Part shown: in pieces, positions 30,905-38,852 of the stretch
Position numbering within the stretch: the stretch's first letter is position 1
How the letters are laid out: the number at the start of each line of letters is the position of its first letter
IMG/VR virus record: IMGVR_UViG_3300023296_001598
Location: 1 to 54,950 of that record
Direction: 5' to 3' (one strand)
DNA: 54,950 nt
Source of the DNA: a virus
Translations under genes and position numbers: made by a program
Notes under the pieces: model-generated
Told to the model about the DNA's origin: nothing
What the model saw: the letters and a program-made list of their open reading frames with translations, nothing else
The model's database searches: none

Positions 30905-31146
30905 ATGGCTAGTGAAACTTTTTTGATGATGGTAACAGAGCGAGGTTCTCGAAGGGTTGGTGGTCACGCCGCAAGCACGAAAAAGATTTAATGAAGCTTC
31001 GTGGTGTTATTACAGATGCAAATGATTCTGGACGAGAATGTTGTTATTACTACGTTGAGTGGGATGCAACTGAAGCAGAACTTGTGGCCCTCGGGCTGGA
31101 ACAGAATGGTTCATACCAAAGTGATGCTCTGGCCTTGGCCAGATAA
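30905..31146 (+). CDS. Frame-disrupted small protein with candidate -1 slippery site
   Basis: ATG 30905 with AAGGGG upstream starts MASETF. The conserved domain (DDGNRARFSKG, LRGVITDANDSGREC) lies in the -1 frame and ends at 31146. The shift coincides with TTTTTTG at 30919-30925, a canonical X-XXY-YYZ heptamer in register. The product would be about 80 residues and paralogous to 30608-30881. A homopolymer sequencing error is the main alternative. Confidence 0.6.
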
Positions 31147-31159
31147 TTCCTCAAAACCA

Positions 31160-31188
31160 TTCAAAGCCTGAGCATTCTGTGGTAATGT
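31160..31188 (+). promoter_or_regulatory. Promoter giving a leaderless mRNA
   Basis: TTCAAA at 31160-31165 and TAATGT at 31183-31188 are 17 bp apart with an extended TG. The -10 ends 6 nt before ATG 31195. Confidence 0.65.
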
Positions 31189-31194
31189 TTGCAT

Positions 31195-31401
31195 ATGGAC
31201 CAAGACCTTAGGATGCCCACCAAGTGGCTCATCATGCTTGCGGACAAGATTAAGTCCGATCAGAATTTCTCTGAGATGAAATTTATCTCAGAAGGTGGAA
31301 ATATAATTTATGCTCGTCGCACAATAGCTACGAGACCCAAGAATGACCCGCAGGGTGGTCAGATAGATGTTTGGGATTTTTACGTAAACCCTGGTGATTG
31401 A
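31195..31401 (+). CDS. Hypothetical small protein, probably leaderless
   Basis: A 68-residue protein from ATG 31195, which lies 6 nt after a -10 box and has no Shine-Dalgarno. A TTG two codons earlier is in frame but would be upstream of the predicted transcript start. The N-terminal helix is followed by beta strands. No family is recognised. Confidence 0.6.
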   Translation: MDQDLRMPTKWLIMLADKIKSDQNFSEMKFISEGGNIIYARRTIATRPKNDPQGGQIDVWDFYVNPGD

Positions 31402-31410
31402 TAGGTAGAT

Positions 31411-31869
31411 ATGGGACATAGTGTTTGGGCAGATGTGGTACCTTTTGTGATGCACAGATTTCTGGAAACAAGCCAGAGTGGGATGGAAGACTTCAGCCTA
31501 ACTGAGCAGTTGATGACAATGCCTGATGAATGGGCAGTCGGTGAACTTGAAGAAGACGAAGCCGAATACTTGAAGATTGAAGCCGAGCCACGCAGGGAAG
31601 CCGAAATCAATGGATGGCGTCTGGCTATTGCTACAGACCACCCAGAATATTGCGACGCAAATATTGGCAAGGACGGGACGCTATATGGCTATGTTTGGAA
31701 GAAGGACCAATTTGTTGTTCATGTAGTAAACGAGAGCGAATACAGCAATGTTGGTGAGTATGAGATGTCTGCTTGCTCAAACGACAGAGCCTCAATTGAG
31801 GCTTTCAAGAGTGACTTCGGGCTTTCTTCTAAAATCGAAGAAGTTGATGTTGTAATGCAGGCAGGATGA
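31411..31869 (+). CDS. Hypothetical protein, paralogue of 29467
   Basis: A 152-residue acidic protein aligned along its length with the 29467 product (ADVVPFVMH, GWRLAIATDHPEY, VVNESEYSNVGEYE, LSSKIEEVD). The two copies bracket the frame-disrupted pair, so this 2.5-kb segment is built from duplicated genes. The function is unknown. Confidence 0.7.
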   Translation: MGHSVWADVVPFVMHRFLETSQSGMEDFSLTEQLMTMPDEWAVGELEEDEAEYLKIEAEPRREAEINGWRLAIATDHPEYCDANIGKDGTLYGYVWKKDQFVVHVVNESEYSNVGEYEMSACSNDRASIEAFKSDFGLSSKIEEVDVVMQAG

Positions 31870-31893
31870 GAGAACAAACGTGAGGTGTTGTAA

Positions 31894-32385
31894 GTGCTAA
31901 TTCTGTTTCCAAGCGAACTATCCGAATCAAAAAAGGTCGATTCCGCCTTTCTTGAGGAATGTCGTGCTGCCGAATCGGCTGGACACGATGTCGGTCTTAT
32001 CAATCAAGATGAGCTGGATGCGGGCAACTTCCAAAGGGCTGTCGCCCGAGTTTTGGGTGCTGGGGAAGAGGCTGTAAACCTTCTTACGGAGGTCGCCCTT
32101 GAGAATGTCTTGAATATTGTCATGAATAACTTCCCACCCGAGTGCAAGGTGTCTGAATACCTAGATGACATCTTGGTGACTTTGGATAGTTGTCAGAGTG
32201 ATTTCGGTGACTATAAGGTTGTCAAGGAAACTGTTGAGGTCAACACTTTGGAAATGGAAGTCCTCAGGGCGAAGTGGCATGCGCAATTGGCGCAGGATTT
32301 CAAGGACTGGGATCAGTCTGAGCGAGACCAAAAAGAGAAGGAAGAGCGAGCGCAGCTCACCAAGCTGAAGGCCAAATATGAGTAG
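31894..32385 (+). CDS. Hypothetical protein with pre-ATP-grasp-like N-terminus and coiled coil
   Basis: A 163-residue protein from GTG 31894 with GAGGTG upstream. The first 45 residues (MLILFPSELSESKKVD, then EECRAAESAGHDVGLIN) resemble the N-terminal domain that precedes ATP-grasp catalytic domains, but no catalytic part follows. The C-terminus (about 115-163) is a charged coiled coil. It could be a partner of the ATP-grasp protein at 19584; that is inference. Confidence 0.6.
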   Translation: MLILFPSELSESKKVDSAFLEECRAAESAGHDVGLINQDELDAGNFQRAVARVLGAGEEAVNLLTEVALENVLNIVMNNFPPECKVSEYLDDILVTLDSCQSDFGDYKVVKETVEVNTLEMEVLRAKWHAQLAQDFKDWDQSERDQKEKEERAQLTKLKAKYE

Positions 32386-32836
32386 CACTCCCACAAAGAC
32401 GCTTCCAGAGGGCTGGTATTGGGTGAGCGGTCGCAAGGGTTTCTCTAGTCCCGAATACGCCAGGCATGATGCCGATCTGTATACACCACATGGTTGCCAT
32501 GCTGGTCAAATTCGGCACTCCATGTTTTTTGCGGGCGAGGTAAGGTTCACCACTTTCACGTGGAGCGAAGACTGTTGTGGCGGGGAGAATTCCTCACATG
32601 ATTCTTTTGAAGGCGCCAAAGCTTTTGTAGAGGCAGCCATCGTTCGTCAGGGCTTTCACATGGAATGTGAGTTCAACTGCTCCGACGATGGCGACGTCGA
32701 AGAGGCTGCTGAAATTGCATCTCTTGGCTGGGACAGCCTCAGTGGGGATGCCCAAGACCTAGTCCAGGATATTGTTGAAGCCATGCTCGGCCCCAAGAGG
32801 TTTAGAGCGTGGTGTGAAGAAGGAAAAGGTGAATAA
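32378..32836 (+). CDS. Hypothetical protein
   Basis: A 152-residue acidic protein whose ATG overlaps the upstream stop. PEGWYWVSGRKG at the start and an aromatic beta-rich middle precede a helical C-terminus. It has a CC pair and two further cysteines. No family is recognised. Confidence 0.6.
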   Translation: MSSTPTKTLPEGWYWVSGRKGFSSPEYARHDADLYTPHGCHAGQIRHSMFFAGEVRFTTFTWSEDCCGGENSSHDSFEGAKAFVEAAIVRQGFHMECEFNCSDDGDVEEAAEIASLGWDSLSGDAQDLVQDIVEAMLGPKRFRAWCEEGKGE

Positions 32837-33034
32837 GTGTCAGAACTAAAACGTGACATCGAAGATGTCAAGTGGGCGCTACGAACCTTCAGCGTTGAAG
32901 AGCGGCGACGTAATGCTGGCATGATGCGCCTCTCATTTGGTTCGGGGCGCTGCGTGAATACCGTAGATTCATTTGAACGAATCGTGAAAAGGCTTGAGCT
33001 TCTAGAAGCAAAACTGGGTTTATTGGCCCGTTGA
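32837..33034 (+). CDS. Hypothetical small helical protein
   Basis: A 65-residue basic helical protein starting at GTG 32837 immediately after the upstream stop, with AAGGTGA as ribosome-binding site. No family is recognised. Confidence 0.6.
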   Translation: MSELKRDIEDVKWALRTFSVEERRRNAGMMRLSFGSGRCVNTVDSFERIVKRLELLEAKLGLLAR

Positions 33035-33047
33035 AATTTGTTATACT
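33019..33047 (+). promoter_or_regulatory. Promoter, TTCAAA family
   Basis: TTTATT at 33019-33024 (preceded by GG) and TATACT at 33042-33047 are 17 bp apart. A short leader carries GAGGAG for ATG 33064. Confidence 0.5.
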
Positions 33048-33063
33048 GATAGAGGAGACATAG

Positions 33064-33425
33064 ATGGCTGATTGGAAAACAGAAGAGTTTAAAGCAGCAA
33101 TTGAGGCGATGCCCTTAGTTTGTAAAGCTGAAGTAGGTGGGTCAGGCGGCGACTTCGACACTAATAACATTACCGTTTCCGTCGAGGGTGCTTACCACCG
33201 CCTTTTATTAGGGGGTTTGGCTCCACTGAAAAGTCAATTGAAGAGTTAGGAGCAACACATGACTTCGTTCCGAGTTGTGAATTCGTTGAACTAAATTGCG
33301 GTTTGGATTCACGTGGCGGCCTGCGCTCGGATCAGTTGAACGTTGGACTAGTCTATGCACGAATTAACTCATACCTCAGAAAACGTGGGTTCAACGTCAT
33401 TGGACACTATAAACAGGTTTTTTAA
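33064..33425 (+). CDS. Hypothetical protein with candidate -1 frameshift (GGGTTTG)
   Basis: The ATG frame gives 61 residues to 33249. From about 33213 the -1 frame carries a convincing continuation (STEKSIEELGATHDFVPS and onward), ending at 33425 in a TAATG overlap with the next gene. The switch point holds GGGTTTG at 33213-33219, a canonical slippery heptamer in register. The combined product would be about 120 residues. A one-base sequencing deletion in the G run is the alternative. No family is recognised. Confidence 0.6.
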
Positions 33426-34333
33426 TGACTAAAGCATTTGTTCCCGAAATCGGTTCCAAACTAAAACTGGAGAAGGATTGGACATTTGATGTCCATGTAG
33501 AACTTAGAAACTCACAGCTTTACAAGGCAGATAGTCGCAAGGTCAAACCCTGGGGTCAAGCTGGTAAGTTATATAAAAGAACCTTACCAGCGGGCTCAAC
33601 TTTTTTGATTGATCAAATATATGTGAGAACTGGCGCTAAAGACTATTCCTCCGTCACTTTGCTCGTGCTCGATACAACCGATCCTGTTCTAGGCAGTCTC
33701 AAGAAGAAGAGGCAGCCTTTCAAGGCCAAAGGTGCCGAATTCCTTGCTCGTTTTTGGGTGAAACTCGTCCAATTCAATGAAGCTGAGTTCATTGTGACAG
33801 ATGATGCGACTCGGCCGATGAGGGTCAGAGCAGTTTGCGGTGAGCCAATTACCCTTGGTCGATTCAAAAATCGCAAAAATGCAAATTGGTGGATCAAGTT
33901 TGAACATGGCAACCCTGATTATTGTTTTGAAGGTAATTTGACGGGTCGTGTACAAACGGACAAACGACTCCCCACACAAGATTCCTACTTTGTCGGTCAG
34001 GGTTGGGTAGAAAATGTGGAGGTGGTAAAGGATGTCCAAGGCAAAGTCAGGACATACTATCGATACAACCCGCCTTCCTACCTTCCTACCCTAGTTCCTG
34101 AGTCTTGGCTGGTTTCACATGAGTGTGTGGAAAAGTTCAAGGTGGCTGAGGCAGGGTATAACAACAGAACAATTATCAGAACAAGACACCCGCTCCACAA
34201 ACAGCTCCGTATTCCTCGCCAAAAGAGAGACAGAATACCCCTGGGGATTCCCAATGACAAGACGTTGTTGGAAGATATCAAGGTTGCTGGCGGGCTGCTG
34301 ACCATCAGCGAAGTCAAAGAAGTGGAAGCATAA
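33425..34333 (+). CDS. Hypothetical protein, 302 aa
   Basis: A basic, beta-rich protein without a recognised family. Several strand-rich segments (AEFLARFWVKLVQF, KNANWWIKFEHG) suggest two SH3-like or OB-like domains, related in style to the smaller PG-type proteins. It is translationally coupled to the frame-disrupted gene upstream. Confidence 0.65.
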   Translation: MTKAFVPEIGSKLKLEKDWTFDVHVELRNSQLYKADSRKVKPWGQAGKLYKRTLPAGSTFLIDQIYVRTGAKDYSSVTLLVLDTTDPVLGSLKKKRQPFKAKGAEFLARFWVKLVQFNEAEFIVTDDATRPMRVRAVCGEPITLGRFKNRKNANWWIKFEHGNPDYCFEGNLTGRVQTDKRLPTQDSYFVGQGWVENVEVVKDVQGKVRTYYRYNPPSYLPTLVPESWLVSHECVEKFKVAEAGYNNRTIIRTRHPLHKQLRIPRQKRDRIPLGIPNDKTLLEDIKVAGGLLTISEVKEVEA

Positions 34334-34334
34334 G

Positions 34335-34799
34335 ATGCCCCAAGAACGTAAATCAATCTACGAAATTCAGAGAATTCTTGCCGACGTCAAGTATAAGGAC
34401 TGGGTTGTTCGTCTTTTGGATAAAGGTGACGGCTTCCTAGCCCAATGGGTTTTTCTGGGTGTGGATGTCGACCACCCAGAAAAGGGCGAGGTACTTCAAC
34501 ACTGTCGGAAGTGGTACGTTTCTCCGTATTCAACCACAACAGAAATCGTGGAAACTGCATGGAAGGCATGTTGGATAGCTGTTCAACACGAGACTCGTGA
34601 GGAGTTTACGTACAAGGGCGAACGAGTTTATAGCCCGCACTTTGATATCGAAGCCCGTGTTCAGATGTGTGTCGCCGCCGCCTATGATGTTCGTGACCCT
34701 CTTCAAGAAAAACCCGCAAGACGAATGAGGCCTTGCGCTGAATGTGGTCGGGAAATGCAGCCTGACTACATGTCTGACCTAAGGTCTGATTGCGACTAA
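34335..34799 (+). CDS. Conserved phage hypothetical protein
   Basis: A 154-residue protein. Segments such as WVVRLLDKGDGFLAQW, LQHCRKWYVSPYSTTTEIV, REEFTYKGERVYSPHFD and a C-terminal CAEC match an uncharacterised family common in large phages. The function is unknown. The stretch 34800-34963 after it holds no supported gene. Confidence 0.7.
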   Translation: MPQERKSIYEIQRILADVKYKDWVVRLLDKGDGFLAQWVFLGVDVDHPEKGEVLQHCRKWYVSPYSTTTEIVETAWKACWIAVQHETREEFTYKGERVYSPHFDIEARVQMCVAAAYDVRDPLQEKPARRMRPCAECGREMQPDYMSDLRSDCD

Positions 34800-34963
34800 A
34801 GAAATACGAAGTATGAGAAGTGGGCAAAGTTCCTACGTCGGCTTCTGACGCAGTTAGCTAAGTTACAGCAATATCAGTTAAGTCACATAGGAAAAGAGGG
34901 ACTCCGAGGAGACTACCTACTAATAGTAAGTGTAGCCATCACCTGCCCCATAGAACTCCTAAT

Positions 34964-35428
34964 ATGCCTGCAAAAAAACGGAATGACCCTCGATTCAAGC
35001 CGTTCCTCGGTAGAATGTTTACCTTGCGGAAACATAAGGTCATTCCTGGGTATCCATCCACCCTAAATCAAAATAGGACTGAATATACCTCAGAGCAGTT
35101 TGGCGAGGTCGTGCTTGTGTTAGATGAGACGAATACAAGGGTTAGAGTTTGTGATCATGAAGGTTCTGCTATTTGGATCTCAAAGTTTTTCCTGCATAAA
35201 GAAGTCAAAAACAGTACCTTTCAGGACATTGATGCGTTTTCTGAATGTGTTCAGGAACTACTCACTATCGCCGAAGACATAAAAGACCATGATTGTAGGA
35301 ATGACGCCGATGTGACGTCATTGGAAATCTATTCTAGTGAACTCGAACGAATCGCCAATTCGATTCGACAATATGCTGACTGTTTCAATCCTGTTATTAA
35401 CCCAAAGTATGACGAGCAAATGAAATGA
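34964..35428 (+). CDS. Hypothetical protein, paralogue of 35963
   Basis: A 154-residue protein. The N-terminus (RFKPFLGRMFTLR) matches the N-terminus of the gene at 35963 (EFKPYIGRFFQF), and both end with a helical half (ECVQELLTIAEDI versus LLEEFRKFLVYC). This indicates duplication around the BRCT gene. It overlaps the BRCT gene by ATGA. The function is unknown. Confidence 0.65.
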   Translation: MPAKKRNDPRFKPFLGRMFTLRKHKVIPGYPSTLNQNRTEYTSEQFGEVVLVLDETNTRVRVCDHEGSAIWISKFFLHKEVKNSTFQDIDAFSECVQELLTIAEDIKDHDCRNDADVTSLEIYSSELERIANSIRQYADCFNPVINPKYDEQMK

Positions 35429-35955
35429 ACTGGGACATGAAAACCATAGAAATACTCCTTAAAGAAGGGCAGGAATTGCCTAAGGGCCATCTCGCAATTG
35501 TCTCACACGGCATTGATGGATGGGCTGGTAACCCGAGCCTTTCGTTCTGGAGTCGCACGCCAGTCTATGTGCCTACTGGGGCTGTTGTGCTGATCCTCGG
35601 CTTGCCACTTCCAGCTCGCCTTAGTATCCGTGGAAAGCAGGTATTACAAATTTTTCATGAAGGACAAAAAGTTAATATTCTAGACTTACACCGTTTGGTT
35701 ATGATAAACCCTGATAATAAGTTTGGGTCACTAGCGTTTTCGATGACAGGCACGTTGGGAAAAAACCGTCAGTTTTACAGGTCCCTAATTGAATCTAAGG
35801 GTGGCACGTGGAAGAAATCTGTCTCCAACCAGACAAATGTCCTCATTGTTGGAAATTATAGACACAGCACCAGGACAACCAAATACAAGAAGGCAATGAA
35901 GCTCGGGATAAAAATCATTGACGAGGATGGCCTAGGAAAGATGCTCGACAAATAG
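35425..35955 (+). CDS. BRCT-domain protein
   Basis: A 176-residue protein. The C-terminal half (about 102-175) is a BRCT domain of the bacterial DNA-ligase type: SMTGTLGKNRQFYRSLIESKG, TNVLIVGNY and LGIKIIDEDGL. BRCT domains bind phosphopeptides or DNA ends. The N-terminal half contains VYVPTGAVVLILGLP, a PG-type strand region. It may be a docking protein for repair or replication. Confidence 0.8.
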   Translation: MNWDMKTIEILLKEGQELPKGHLAIVSHGIDGWAGNPSLSFWSRTPVYVPTGAVVLILGLPLPARLSIRGKQVLQIFHEGQKVNILDLHRLVMINPDNKFGSLAFSMTGTLGKNRQFYRSLIESKGGTWKKSVSNQTNVLIVGNYRHSTRTTKYKKAMKLGIKIIDEDGLGKMLDK

Positions 35956-35962
35956 GGCTTAT

Positions 35963-36409
35963 ATGTCTAAAAAAAGGGAACTTGAGTTCAAGCCATACAT
36001 AGGACGTTTTTTCCAATTCAGTTCTCGAATTCGTATGTCGCCCGAAAAAGCGATAATTGGGAAAACGCTTTACGGGAACTCGTTGAAACACCTTCTTTGT
36101 CAAACCAAAGAGACACTACCGAATTCCGTCTTCATTATTGCCGAGAAGAGAAACCACGTTAGATTTCTCTCGGGGGATTCGGACCATCTCTGGGTGCCGA
36201 AGACACAACTTGTACCTCTGAAACTACCAACTTTTGAGGGAAATCCTCTGATTTTGCTAGAGGAGTTTCGTAAATTCCTGGTTTATTGTACGGACACGAA
36301 GCTCAAAGATTTCAGCACAGATGAAATGGTTCGCCAGGCCATAAAACTGCTGCCGCAACTAGATGCCCTTATCGATAATCAGAGGGTAAAAATCATACCT
36401 GACGACTAA
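35963..36409 (+). CDS. Hypothetical protein, paralogue of 34964
   Basis: A 148-residue basic protein with the same plan as the 34964 product: a beta-rich N-terminal half and a helical C-terminal half. No family is recognised. It is followed by the LysRS promoter. Confidence 0.65.
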   Translation: MSKKRELEFKPYIGRFFQFSSRIRMSPEKAIIGKTLYGNSLKHLLCQTKETLPNSVFIIAEKRNHVRFLSGDSDHLWVPKTQLVPLKLPTFEGNPLILLEEFRKFLVYCTDTKLKDFSTDEMVRQAIKLLPQLDALIDNQRVKIIPDD

Positions 36410-36419
36410 ATCAATTAGG

Positions 36420-36448
36420 TTGAAAAATCTCTATAACCGTGGTACAAT
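36420..36448 (+). promoter_or_regulatory. Promoter of the lysyl-tRNA synthetase operon
   Basis: TTGAAA at 36420-36425 (preceded by G) and TACAAT at 36443-36448 are 17 bp apart with an extended TG. A leader of about 22 nt carries GGAGG for ATG 36477, so this promoter gives a normal leadered mRNA. Confidence 0.75.
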
Positions 36449-36476
36449 GAGGTATTACTAATGGAGGTCCCTTACT

Positions 36477-37799
36477 ATGGGCTTTGGATATCAGGTCACG
36501 CACACGTCTGAAACAGCTCTAGCTGAGTCTGAAGGCGCAGAAGTACAACTGGCAGGTCGGGTCGTTTTTTGGCGAAAGCTGGGGAAGGTGGCGTTCGGAA
36601 AGCTGGCTGATTCAGAGGGTGTCATTCAGTTCTCTTTCAACATGCGAGAGACACCTAACACTTACAAGGAGTGGGTAAAGTCTATCAAGATGGGCTCGCT
36701 TATTGCTATTTCAGGACAGATGTGGACTTCAAGCACAGGCGAGTTTACTGTCTTGGTTGATACAGACTTCATGGCGCTGCGCCATTCAATGCACCCTTTC
36801 CCCAACAAGTGGGCTGGGATTGTTGACCCCGAATTGAAGCTCCGTAAGCGCTACCTCGATATCGCCCTTGACCCTGAAGTAAAGCGACGCTTTAGGTTGC
36901 GAAGTCAACTAATTTCGTTCATGCGGCTCTACTTGGACACGCAGAACTTCATGGAAGTGGAGACCCCAGTTCTTTCGCCGAGTGCATCTGGGGCTCAGGC
37001 AAAGACTTTTGTTACACACCACAATGCCTTGGGCGCATACCTGCATATGAGGATTGCACCTGAAACCTATCTCAAGAGGACAGTTGCAGCAGGCTTCGAC
37101 CGAGTTTTTGAGATAGGCAAGCAATTCCGCAACGAAGGCATGGACCCCTCCCATCTCCAGGAGTTTACATCTGTGGAGTGGTATGCGGCCCATTGGGATT
37201 ACAAAGACAATCTACAGTTTTTTAATGGGCTGCTAAAGGGAATTTTTGAATTCTGCCTTCCTAAGGATGGAGCCGACGAAACTACCTACATTCTAAACTA
37301 TCAGGGAGTAGAGCTAGATTTCAGTGACCCCCCTGTCAAAACCTATCAAGAAGTCTGTCTTGAGCTGGGAGGATTTGACCCATTTGAGTTGGATGACTGG
37401 AAGGAGGTTGACGAACGTTTCAAGGCCGAGGTGCGACCGAAGCTCATTCAGCCGATTTACTTGGTTGATTATCCTGCCCACATGAGCCCGTTGGCCCATC
37501 GCTCAGAAGATGGGAAGACAGTTGAACAGTGGCAGTTTATTGTCAACGGTTGGGAGCTTGTAAAGTGCTACACGGAGCTTACCGACCCCGTTCTTCAGCG
37601 TCAGCTACTTGAGGAACAGATGGAGGCTCGTGGTGCTGGTGATGACGAGGCCATGATGCTTGAGGAAGACTTTCTTGAGTGTATGGAATACGGCATGCCG
37701 AACATGAGTGGTTTAGGAATGGGAATTGACCGCTTGGTCGCTCTTTTGACTAACCAAACGTCGCTGCGTGACGTTGTGCTATTTCCCACCGTTCTATAG
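36477..37799 (+). CDS. lysS: Lysyl-tRNA synthetase (class II)
   Basis: A 440-residue class II LysRS. An N-terminal OB-fold anticodon-binding domain (about 20-105) is followed by LRKRYLDIAL, motif 2 (RNEGMDPSHLQEFTSVEWY) and motif 3 (GLGMGIDRLVALLTNQ). Cellular enzymes are about 490-510 residues, so it is compact. It charges tRNA-Lys, and no tRNA-Lys lies in the window. It could resist host changes to LysRS or make dinucleotide alarmones; both are inference. Confidence 0.93.
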   Translation: MGFGYQVTHTSETALAESEGAEVQLAGRVVFWRKLGKVAFGKLADSEGVIQFSFNMRETPNTYKEWVKSIKMGSLIAISGQMWTSSTGEFTVLVDTDFMALRHSMHPFPNKWAGIVDPELKLRKRYLDIALDPEVKRRFRLRSQLISFMRLYLDTQNFMEVETPVLSPSASGAQAKTFVTHHNALGAYLHMRIAPETYLKRTVAAGFDRVFEIGKQFRNEGMDPSHLQEFTSVEWYAAHWDYKDNLQFFNGLLKGIFEFCLPKDGADETTYILNYQGVELDFSDPPVKTYQEVCLELGGFDPFELDDWKEVDERFKAEVRPKLIQPIYLVDYPAHMSPLAHRSEDGKTVEQWQFIVNGWELVKCYTELTDPVLQRQLLEEQMEARGAGDDEAMMLEEDFLECMEYGMPNMSGLGMGIDRLVALLTNQTSLRDVVLFPTVL

Positions 37800-37818
37800 G
37801 AAATTTGGCATAAAACAA

Positions 37819-38232
37819 ATGAAGACAAAGAAGACAATAAGGCGAAAGCAAAAAAAGCTCAAGGCAAGGTATTGGCCACCATCTGCTATCTGGTTGGAGC
37901 CTGGAACACTTGTTCAATTCCGAAAAAGATTTGAGCCCCATAAGCCCAATGAGTGGGTCTATGAAGGGGGTATCCTACGCTGGAACTCTCTTAGCAGCTA
38001 CAAAGACTTTATTATAAGACGCCGACCCCCAAGGAGCGCTCCGCTCGACATCAGGAGGTTAAGGCCGCATGGAGAGACATATTACATGGAAGACAGTTAT
38101 GGGGAGCTTTGCCTGGTAGTTGATAGGCACCGTCTAAGTGATAATGCCATTCTCATAAGAGTTGCTTATGAAGACAAGATGTTTTGGGTGGAATCTAGTG
38201 AATTGTGTAAACAAGAAAGGGAAAATGAATGA
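37819..38232 (+). CDS. Small PG-type beta-barrel-like protein
   Basis: A 137-residue protein with a very basic N-terminus (residues 1-17), then LEPGTLVQFRKRF and beta strands (ELCLVVDRHRL, AILIRVAYEDKMFWVES). It belongs to the PG-type set. ATG 37819 follows LysRS closely. The function is unknown; the basic tail suggests RNA binding. Confidence 0.62.
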   Translation: MKTKKTIRRKQKKLKARYWPPSAIWLEPGTLVQFRKRFEPHKPNEWVYEGGILRWNSLSSYKDFIIRRRPPRSAPLDIRRLRPHGETYYMEDSYGELCLVVDRHRLSDNAILIRVAYEDKMFWVESSELCKQERENE

Positions 38233-38546
38233 CTTGGAAACTGTTTCTTGATGATGTGCGTAACCCTACTGAAGAGGGCTATATTGTGGCCCGTTCTTCG
38301 ATTATGGGGGTGGTTGAAATCGCCAACCGAAAGGAACTACCAGATTTTATGAGTTTGGACCATGACCTGGGTGAGGCTGATACAACTATGAAGTTCCTAA
38401 AAGAGCTGTATCAGATTTGGGAGATTCGTGGTGCAGACCCCAAGGAAATTCCTGACTACGTCGTCCATTCAGCTAACCCTTTGGGAACGTTGAATATTAT
38501 CTCGTACATGGAGTCTTGGAAGAAATCGGTAGTAGGTGATTGCTGA
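38229..38546 (+). CDS. Receiver-like protein (cyclic-phosphate processing cREC type)
   Basis: A 105-residue protein with LFLDDVRNP near the start and MSLDHDLGEADTTMKFL in the middle, the signature of the cREC receiver-like domain. That family is linked to nucleic-acid end processing, in particular cyclic phosphates. Its presence in a phage with two RNA ligases suggests tRNA or RNA repair. It overlaps the LysRS-linked gene upstream. Confidence 0.7.
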   Translation: MTWKLFLDDVRNPTEEGYIVARSSIMGVVEIANRKELPDFMSLDHDLGEADTTMKFLKELYQIWEIRGADPKEIPDYVVHSANPLGTLNIISYMESWKKSVVGDC

Positions 38547-38549
38547 TTC

Positions 38550-38852
38550 ATGTTCTTGGACGAGCTAAGAGAGACTAAACCGCATTGTATCGAGTACTCC
38601 GACGGAATGAGGCGTTGGCTTTTGGGCTATAAATTGCACAGGTCTGATGGCCCTGCTGTTGAATATCCTGATGGTTCAAAGTTTTGGTACCAAAACGGTC
38701 AATTACACAGGACCGATGGTCCTGCTATCGAGTATATTTGTGGTTATCATGGCTGGTATCTTTTCGGAGAACGGTACGAGGATTTGGAAGTCTGGAAGAT
38801 AACCTCCGAGATGCTAATCCTTCTGTTTCCTGGATTCGGGAGCGAAGAATGA
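38550..38852 (+). CDS. MORN-like repeat protein, array 3 (short)
   Basis: A 100-residue member of the family with only two full 23-residue repeats and the conserved end module (YEDLEVWKITSEMLILLFPG), nearly identical at DNA level to the end of array 2. It overlaps the next array by ATGA. The first repeat has HRSDGPA. Confidence 0.75.
   Translation: MFLDELRETKPHCIEYSDGMRRWLLGYKLHRSDGPAVEYPDGSKFWYQNGQLHRTDGPAIEYICGYHGWYLFGERYEDLEVWKITSEMLILLFPGFGSEE

Noticed and set aside
34800-35062. In-frame open stretch after the stop of the 34335 gene, as a readthrough extension
   Set aside because: It overlaps the next gene's start, shows no similarity to anything here and has no readthrough context.
36477-37799. 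Aspartyl- or asparaginyl-tRNA synthetase instead of LysRS
   Set aside because: The LRKRYLD segment and the GLGMGIDRL motif 3 context are those of bacterial LysRS.
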